From an uncultured Coriobacteriaceae bacterium (GTDB lineage: Bacteria; Actinomycetota; Coriobacteriia; Coriobacteriales; Eggerthellaceae): DNA of 9,278 nucleotides. A program made the translations under genes and the position numbers. Below, one piece after another: positions 6,135 to 9,278 of the stretch (its first letter is position 1; each line of letters begins with the position of its first letter). Location: contig CAMORQ010000055.1 of NCBI GenBank assembly GCA_946623915.1, forward strand, positions 1-9,278, in the 5' to 3' direction. The notes beneath the pieces were generated by a model. That model was not told the origin of the DNA. It ran no database searches and saw only the letters and a program-made list of their open reading frames with translations.

Positions 6135-7112
6135 ATGAACGTAGACGTCCGCCCCGAATCCATGGAACGCATTACCACGCCCGAACTTGCACAAGCATTC
6201 ATCGAAGAGCAGATCGCCGCCATTCGCGAGCAGGTTGGAGACGGAAAAGTGCTGCTAGCCCTTTCAGGGGGCGTCGACTCGAGCGTCTGCGCTGCGCTGC
6301 TGATCAAAGCCATCGGCAAGCAGCTGGTGTGCGTGCACGTGAACCACGGCCTTATGCGCAAGGGCGAATCCGAGCAGGTCATCGAAGTGTTCCAGAACCA
6401 GCTTGACGCGAACCTCGTCTACATCGATGCGACAGACAGGTTCCTCGACCTGCTCGCCGGCGTAGACGAACCGGAAACGAAGCGCCACATCATCGGCGAG
6501 GAATTCATCAAGGTGTTCGCCGAAGAAGCTGCCAAGCAAAACGGGATCCAGTTCCTGGGACAGGGCACCATCTACCCCGACATTCTGGAATCCAAAGACG
6601 GAGTCAAGGCCCATCACAACGTAGGCGGCCTGCCCGAAGATCTGGACTTCGAGCTGGTTGAACCGGTGAAGCTGCTGTTCAAGGACGAAGTGCGCGTCGT
6701 CGGACGCGAGCTAGGATTGCCCGATTCGATGGTCGACCGCCAGCCCTTCCCTGGGCCTGGTCTCGGCGTAAGATGTCTCGGCGCGATAACCCGCGATAGG
6801 CTGAACGCCCTGCGCGAAGCAGACGCCATCGTTCGCGAGGAAATCGAGGCAGCGGGCGTAGACGCCTGGCAGTATTTCGTGGCCGTGCCCGATTTCCGCG
6901 CCACCGGCGTGCGCGACGGACAGCGTGCCTACGACTGGATCGCCATCATCCGCTGCATCAACACGGTCGACGTGATGACGGCAACCGTCCCTGAACTGGA
7001 TTGGAGCTTGCTCAAGCGGATGTGCGACCGCATCCTTGCGGAAGTCCCCGGCATCTGCCGCGTCGCCTACGACCTGTCTCCGAAGCCAATCGGAACCGTA
7101 GAGTTCGAGTAG
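6135..7112 (+). CDS. guaA: GMP synthase, ATP-pyrophosphatase subunit (no glutaminase domain)
   Basis: GMP synthase converts XMP to GMP using ATP and ammonia in the last step of guanine nucleotide synthesis. This 325-residue protein holds only the ATP-pyrophosphatase and dimerisation domains. The PP-loop SGGVDSS is at 44-50, followed by VHVNHGLMRKGESEQV (67-82), QGTIYPDILES (143-153), HHNVGGLPEDL (160-170) and RQPFPGPGLGVRCLG (202-216). The C-terminal XMP-binding tail KPIGTVEFE (317-325) differs from the usual KPPGTIEWE. Single-chain bacterial enzymes are about 515-525 residues with an N-terminal glutamine amidotransferase; here galK ends just upstream, so that domain was never in this gene. 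It resembles the two-subunit arrangement known from archaea. ATG at 6135 has GGAAGGTG at 6123-6130. A separate amidotransferase subunit elsewhere, or use of free ammonia, must be assumed. Confidence 0.93.
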   Translation: MNVDVRPESMERITTPELAQAFIEEQIAAIREQVGDGKVLLALSGGVDSSVCAALLIKAIGKQLVCVHVNHGLMRKGESEQVIEVFQNQLDANLVYIDATDRFLDLLAGVDEPETKRHIIGEEFIKVFAEEAAKQNGIQFLGQGTIYPDILESKDGVKAHHNVGGLPEDLDFELVEPVKLLFKDEVRVVGRELGLPDSMVDRQPFPGPGLGVRCLGAITRDRLNALREADAIVREEIEAAGVDAWQYFVAVPDFRATGVRDGQRAYDWIAIIRCINTVDVMTATVPELDWSLLKRMCDRILAEVPGICRVAYDLSPKPIGTVEFE

Positions 7113-7147
7113 CGCAAGCACGCACAATTATCGTTATACATGATGAG

Positions 7148-7183
7148 CCCCTCTGCCGAGCCGTGCTTGTCGGAGGGGTTTTT
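7148..7183 (+). terminator. Intrinsic terminator of guaA
   Basis: CCCCTCTG (7148-7155) pairs with CGGAGGGG (7171-7178) as an 8-bp stem with one U-G pair and a 15-nt loop, followed at once by T5 (7179-7183). It begins 36 nt after the guaA stop and has the standard intrinsic form. Confidence 0.85.
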
Positions 7184-7207
7184 AGAACCATGCAAGACTT
7201 TTATCTG

Positions 7208-7240
7208 CTGCTTTGCTGATAGCAAAACAGAGGGATTTTT
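7208..7240 (+). terminator. Possible second terminator after guaA
   Basis: TTTGCT and AGCAAA (7212-7217 and 7221-7226) form a tight hairpin with loop GAT. It is extended past one mismatch by CTG (7208-7210) and CAG (7228-7230). T5 follows at 7236-7240 after a 5-nt gap. It may be a backup terminator; the AT-rich stem makes it weak. Confidence 0.35.
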
Positions 7241-7487
7241 CGCACTCGAAAGCCTCACAACCGGCTTGAATTGCCAAAAAGGCCCTTGATTTCGGAAAGT
7301 AGCCGGGCGCACGCGCTCGGGCCCGCAGCCCGACGGGCGATCGGGAACGGAGGCGTTCCGCGCTCGCGCATGAAGGCGTGCGTGAACGGGGAGGCGTTTC
7401 GCACCAAGGCCTTCCTCGTAGGTTGCTGCAGCAGACGGTACCCCGCCTTGCCCGACGCGGGAGGGACCCTCGCGGGGCGTTTTCTTT
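7241..7487 (+). other. Gene-free, hairpin-rich GC block; candidate small RNA
   Basis: No reading frame here has a credible protein or a placed ribosome binding site; the frames on both strands are Arg/Pro/Ala-rich and look like GC shadows. The block holds several possible stems: CGGGC-N5-GCCCG (7318-7332), GGAACG-GAGG-CGTTCC (7344-7359), CGCA-N8-TGCG around 7367-7382 and the palindrome TGCTGCAGCA near 7422-7431. It ends in a terminator-like structure with a T-rich tail. A TTGCCA at 7271-7276 resembles a -35 box but has no matching -10. I recognise no known RNA family (the RNase P, tmRNA, SRP and 6S signatures were looked for by eye and not found). It could be a small RNA or a dispersed palindromic repeat. 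Confidence 0.35.
7441..7487 (+). terminator. Terminator-like structure ending the gene-free block
   Basis: CCCCGC (7441-7446) pairs with GCGGGG (7472-7477). Inside are two smaller hairpins, CCCG-ACG-CGGG (7451-7461) and AGG-GAC-CCT (7462-7470). An alternative fold pairs CGCG 7456-7459 with CGCG 7471-7474. Two bases after the outer stem comes TTTTCTTT (7480-7487). It lies about 260 nt past the guaA terminator with no gene between, so it would end some other plus-strand transcript. Confidence 0.5.
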
Positions 7488-7738
7488 CGTGTGCCATGCT
7501 TTCTCTGCGCCATCAGGGCACACGGCGAAATCTGACCCGCAAAACTACCGAAGGGCCCTAAAATGGTGCACGAAGACGTGAAGCCCGCTTCTGCACGCGC
7601 GTTGGCTACGCCGATCTGCGCACGCAGGGTACAACTTGAGCATTGCAGTTCATCGCAGGGATGCCCTAGGCGTCGACGACGGGCACAGCATAGACCCTAT
7701 CGTACGGTAAACGATGCAGCTTTAACCTTTTTGCGCCA
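7488..7738. other. Intergenic stretch without a convincing gene
   Basis: An 8-bp inverted repeat CGTGTGCC / GGCACACG (7488-7495 and 7517-7524) lies directly after the T-rich tail. Further short stems are TGCCC / GGGCA (7662-7666 and 7681-7685), enclosing the palindrome CGTCGACG, and ATCGT / ACGAT (7699-7703 and 7711-7715). A 59-codon plus-strand frame at 7563-7742 starts with ATG, but its Arg-rich product resembles nothing known. No clear terminator for the minus-strand precursor gene was found. Confidence 0.4.
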
Positions 7739-8000
7739 TTAGCGAATGTCGAACGTCCCGCACTTCGTGCAGCGGACAATCTCCGAACCGGTCGGAATAT
7801 CCCTTCCATGAAAGACGAAGTCGTGCGAACCGCCGTTTGGGCAAGGATCGGATTCTTTGTTCCAACTTCCGCCAGAAATTTGGTCGAGCTGCTTGTCCGT
7901 AAGCTCGTAGCCTTCTTCTTTTGGCAAGCGCAAGAATATCCTCGAGGGTCTTATCGCTGAGCTTTTCCTGCACTTCGGGACTGAAGTTCTTTAATTCCAT
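7739..8000 (-). CDS. Nif11-like RiPP precursor peptide, interrupted by a +1 frameshift
   Basis: Two frames together encode an 86-residue peptide precursor with a Nif11-type leader. Frame one starts at ATG 8000 with GGAAGGGG just upstream and reads MELKNFSPEVQEKLSDKTLE, then DILALAK. One extra A in an A4 run (7922-7919, minus strand) shifts the frame. Dropping it restores EEGYELTDKQLDQISGG, the classic end of such leaders ('LAKEEGxELTDEQLxxISGG') with its double-glycine cleavage motif at residues 43-44. The predicted core is about 42 residues (SWNKESDPCPNGGSHDF, then a C-terminal CTKCGTFDIR) with three Cys plus Ser and Thr. Such precursors are cut after GG by a peptidase-transporter and may be modified beforehand; no modifying enzyme or transporter lies in the window. 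Unshifted, frame one runs on as an Arg-rich tail to 7722. A TTG start at 7933 would give only half the leader and lacks a ribosome binding site. A sequencing error, a recent pseudogene and recoding are all possible; A4 is short for slippage. Confidence 0.75.
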
Positions 8001-8048
8001 CTTTACCCCTTCCATAAGCAAACGGCGAACCATAAACCATGGATGTGT

Positions 8049-8054
8049 TTTATA
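8049..8054 (-). promoter_or_regulatory. Possible -10 box of the Nif11-like gene
   Basis: TATAAA on the minus strand lies 48 nt upstream of the precursor ATG, in an AT-rich patch that stands out from the GC-rich surroundings. The -35 region at 17 bp is poor (TCTACC). It would allow transcription independent of asnB. Confidence 0.3.
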
Positions 8055-8112
8055 GAAAGATGCGCTCCATGGGTAGAAACAGAAAGTAATCATGCGGGAT
8101 ACCGAAACGCCA

Positions 8113-8134
8113 CTTGAGCGGCGCTTGAGCGGCC
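8113..8134 (+). repeat. 11-bp tandem duplication
   Basis: CTTGAGCGGCG (8113-8123) is followed directly by CTTGAGCGGCC (8124-8134), identical at 10 of 11 bases. It is probably a small slippage duplication in non-coding DNA. Confidence 0.6.
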
Positions 8135-8230
8135 TGGCACGAAAGCGAACACTATTGGCGCCATATCCGGGCTTGCCAACCCGCCATAACGAACGGAGCC
8201 CCTCCTTGCTTTGTTGACCCGCGCATACAC

Positions 8231-8270
8231 AGACGCGATTCAAAGGGGTCCCCCAACGCGTCTTTTGAAT
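8231..8270. repeat. Interleaved inverted repeats (A-B-A'-B')
   Basis: Four adjacent 7-mers: AGACGCG (8231-8237), ATTCAAA (8238-8244), a 12-nt spacer GGGGTCCCCCAA (8245-8256), CGCGTCT (8257-8263) and TTTGAAT (8264-8270). The first pairs with the third and the second with the fourth, so two perfect 7-bp stems with equal 19-nt loops interlock. Because no bases link the neighbouring arms, both stems can hardly form together; they would be alternative folds of one RNA. The element starts 29 nt after the asnB stop on the minus strand. Confidence 0.7.
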
Positions 8271-8299
8271 GCGAACAGCGTCGCAGGAGCGGCTCGTGC

Positions 8300-9278
8300 T
8301 TAAAAGAACAGCTCGTACCAGCGGATGAACAGATAGACGGTCCATACGTAGCGCCACGCTGAAAGCTGGTGGCGTTTGAACCACATGTTGTGGCCCACGG
8401 CAGGCTTGCGACCTTCGAGGGCGTCAAGCAGGCCGCCGATTTCCTCAACGTTGAAAAACTCCGCTGCGACGTCGCTGGCAAACGCACGGTGAATGTCGGC
8501 GTTGTAGGTGCTGTCCGCCAGCCAATAGCGCACGGGCACCGGAAAACCGAGCTTCTTGCGATAGGCGACCTCGTGAGGCAGAACGCGCGATGCCGCAGCA
8601 CGCAACGCGATCTTGTTTTCCTCCTTAGACACCTTGAACCGCGAAGGCATGCGCAGCGCGATATCGAACATGCGCAAATCGCAAAACGGCATGCGGATGT
8701 CCAGGCCGGTTCCGCGCGCGATCTTTGTGGAGTTGAACAGGATGCTGCCCTCGAAATAGCTGCGCAGTTCGGAGTAGAGCATCCAAGAAATCAGATCGTA
8801 TTCTTTGCCCCCCGCGCCGCGTTGCTTCATGAAATCCTTCGTCGAACGGTCCTCGCAATACTCTTTGACAAACCGCTTCTGCTCGAACGGCGCCATGATG
8901 TAGGTCGAGCCGTAGTACACCGGGTTGGGATTCAGCCGCAAGCGCAAGGTGTTGCGATAGGTGCTGTAGCCTGCGAAGAATTCGTCGGCGCCTTCGCCGG
9001 AAAACACAAGCGAGGTCTTCCCTGCCAGCTTCTTGCATGCGGAAAACAACGACAAGCCCGCCGGGTCCGACGACGGCTGCTCGTAAGCTATCAGGTAGTC
9101 GTCGACGTTGCCGAAGAAATCCTCGGGAGAAACGAGCACGCTTTCGAAGTCCCGCCCGAGAAAAGCCGCCGTTTCGCCCGCTTGGTCAGCTTCGCTAAGT
9201 TGCTGGTTTTCGTACGAAACGCAATAACCGCACCGCGCGTGGCTCTTCGCCAGGATAAACGACGAATCCCCACCCCCC
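8300..9278 (-). CDS. asnB: Asparagine synthetase (glutamine-hydrolysing), C-terminal part
   Basis: The frame is open from the right edge of the window to TAA at 8300, about 325 residues. It covers the whole synthetase domain, which turns aspartate, ATP and glutamine-derived ammonia into asparagine. The first visible residues, GGGDSSFILAKS, are the PP-loop that binds ATP; the family norm is SGG[VL]DSS, so Gly stands where Val or Leu is usual. Further on come QPSSDPAGLSLF, SGEGADEFFAGYSTYR (pyrophosphate/aspartyl-AMP region), GLDIRMPFCDLRMFDIALRMP and the C-terminal NKIALRAAASRVLPHEVAYR with KKLGFPVPVRYWL, and WTVYLFIRWYELFF. These closely follow single-copy AsnB of Clostridia and Coriobacteriia. 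The N-terminal glutaminase domain with its Cys2 would lie beyond the edge, about 220-240 residues away. The GTG at 9139 is internal, not the start. A lasso-peptide cyclase-type homologue was considered because of the nearby precursor, but the housekeeping AsnB reading fits better. Confidence 0.9.
   Translation of the reverse strand, partial: GGGDSSFILAKSHARCGYCVSYENQQLSEADQAGETAAFLGRDFESVLVSPEDFFGNVDDYLIAYEQPSSDPAGLSLFSACKKLAGKTSLVFSGEGADEFFAGYSTYRNTLRLRLNPNPVYYGSTYIMAPFEQKRFVKEYCEDRSTKDFMKQRGAGGKEYDLISWMLYSELRSYFEGSILFNSTKIARGTGLDIRMPFCDLRMFDIALRMPSRFKVSKEENKIALRAAASRVLPHEVAYRKKLGFPVPVRYWLADSTYNADIHRAFASDVAAEFFNVEEIGGLLDALEGRKPAVGHNMWFKRHQLSAWRYVWTVYLFIRWYELFF

Larger units (their letters stand above)
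8001..8299 (-). other. Gap between asnB and the Nif11-like precursor
   Basis: About 300 bp with no convincing gene. It holds the interleaved inverted repeats and the 11-bp tandem duplication listed separately, a hairpin CGGGTT-GGCA-AGCCCG near 8167-8182 and a short GGAG-GGG-CTCC stem. No T-tailed terminator for asnB is visible, so read-through into the precursor gene is possible. The minus-strand 11-codon frame at 8187-8152 (two Trp) follows AAGGAGG at an unsuitable distance. Confidence 0.4.

Noticed and set aside
7241..7487. RNase P RNA, tmRNA, SRP RNA or 6S RNA in the GC-rich block
   Set aside because: The conserved signatures of these RNAs were not found on either strand.
7067..7523. Minus-strand frames opposite the guaA end and the gene-free block
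   Set aside because: Arg/Pro/Ala-rich, no domain, no ribosome binding site, and they run through terminator hairpins into guaA.
7563..7742. 59-codon plus-strand frame starting at ATG 7563
   Set aside because: A weak AAGGG lies upstream, but the product is Arg-rich with no family resemblance and ends over the stop of the Nif11-like gene.
7919..7922. Programmed frameshifting or transcriptional slippage in the Nif11-like gene
   Set aside because: An A4 run is shorter than typical slippage sites, and no stimulating structure was found; an indel or sequencing error is simpler.
8152..8187. 11-codon minus-strand frame MAGWQARIWRQ with two Trp, like an attenuator leader peptide
   Set aside because: Its AAGGAGG is about 13 nt from the ATG, there is no attenuator structure ahead of a tryptophan gene, and nothing else supports it.
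7722..8384. 220-codon minus-strand frame that contains the first half of the Nif11-like leader
   Set aside because: The part before ATG 8000 overlaps the asnB 3' end out of frame, and the part after the A4 run is an Arg-rich shifted tail; only the middle is real coding sequence.
8300..9278. Lasso-peptide cyclase instead of asparagine synthetase
   Set aside because: The C-terminal motifs follow housekeeping AsnB closely, and no lasso protease, RRE protein or lasso-type precursor is nearby.

Overview
The window is GC-rich and compact. Its gene content and protein styles suggest an anaerobic gut-type actinomycete of the class Coriobacteriia (Eggerthellaceae-like). The pointers are an ECF sigma factor with an RsgI-like anti-sigma factor, a phenylacetate-CoA ligase paired with an ACT-domain protein, a divergent 'GNHTDHQ' type galactokinase and a stand-alone GMP synthase ATPase subunit. 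The taxonomic guess is inference; no rRNA or other marker gene lies in the window.

Layout. (1) Bases 1-222 (+) are the C-terminal end of an Ala/Thr-rich protein, closed by a 14-bp hairpin. (2) Bases 351-1884 (+) are a two-gene operon with a 23-bp overlap: an ECF-type sigma factor and its probable membrane-spanning anti-sigma factor, which has a long acidic, proline-rich outer tail. (3) Hairpins at 1936-2008 separate this operon from a convergent minus-strand operon: phenylacetate-CoA ligase (paaK), then a tandem-ACT protein only 2 nt downstream. (4) Bases 3927-4697 (-) encode a protein that reads like a YgjP/DUF45 metallopeptidase whose HExxH motif has been lost. (5) galK (4833-6059, +) is divergent from it, followed by guaA (6135-7112, +), which carries only the ATP-pyrophosphatase half of GMP synthase, and a clear intrinsic terminator. 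(6) Bases 7184-7738 have no convincing gene. The stretch is rich in hairpins and has its own terminator-like structure at 7441-7487, so an unannotated small RNA is possible. (7) On the minus strand, a Nif11-type peptide precursor with a double-glycine motif (8000 down to 7739) is broken by one extra base in an A4 run. Upstream of it is the C-terminal 60% of an asparagine synthetase (asnB) that runs off the right edge.

How the genes work together. Most are independent units. The sigma/anti-sigma pair should form one regulatory switch. PaaK and the ACT protein are translationally coupled, so aryl-acid activation is probably tied to amino-acid sensing. galK and the YgjP-like gene share a 135-bp divergent promoter region. 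The asnB/Nif11 pair has the same orientation but is separated by about 300 bp containing odd interleaved inverted repeats.

The most interesting items are the Nif11-like precursor, which lies across two reading frames and has a Cys-rich core, the interleaved repeats upstream of it, the hairpin-rich gene-free block after guaA, and the metallopeptidase-like protein without its catalytic motif. No mobile element, CRISPR array, tRNA or rRNA was seen.
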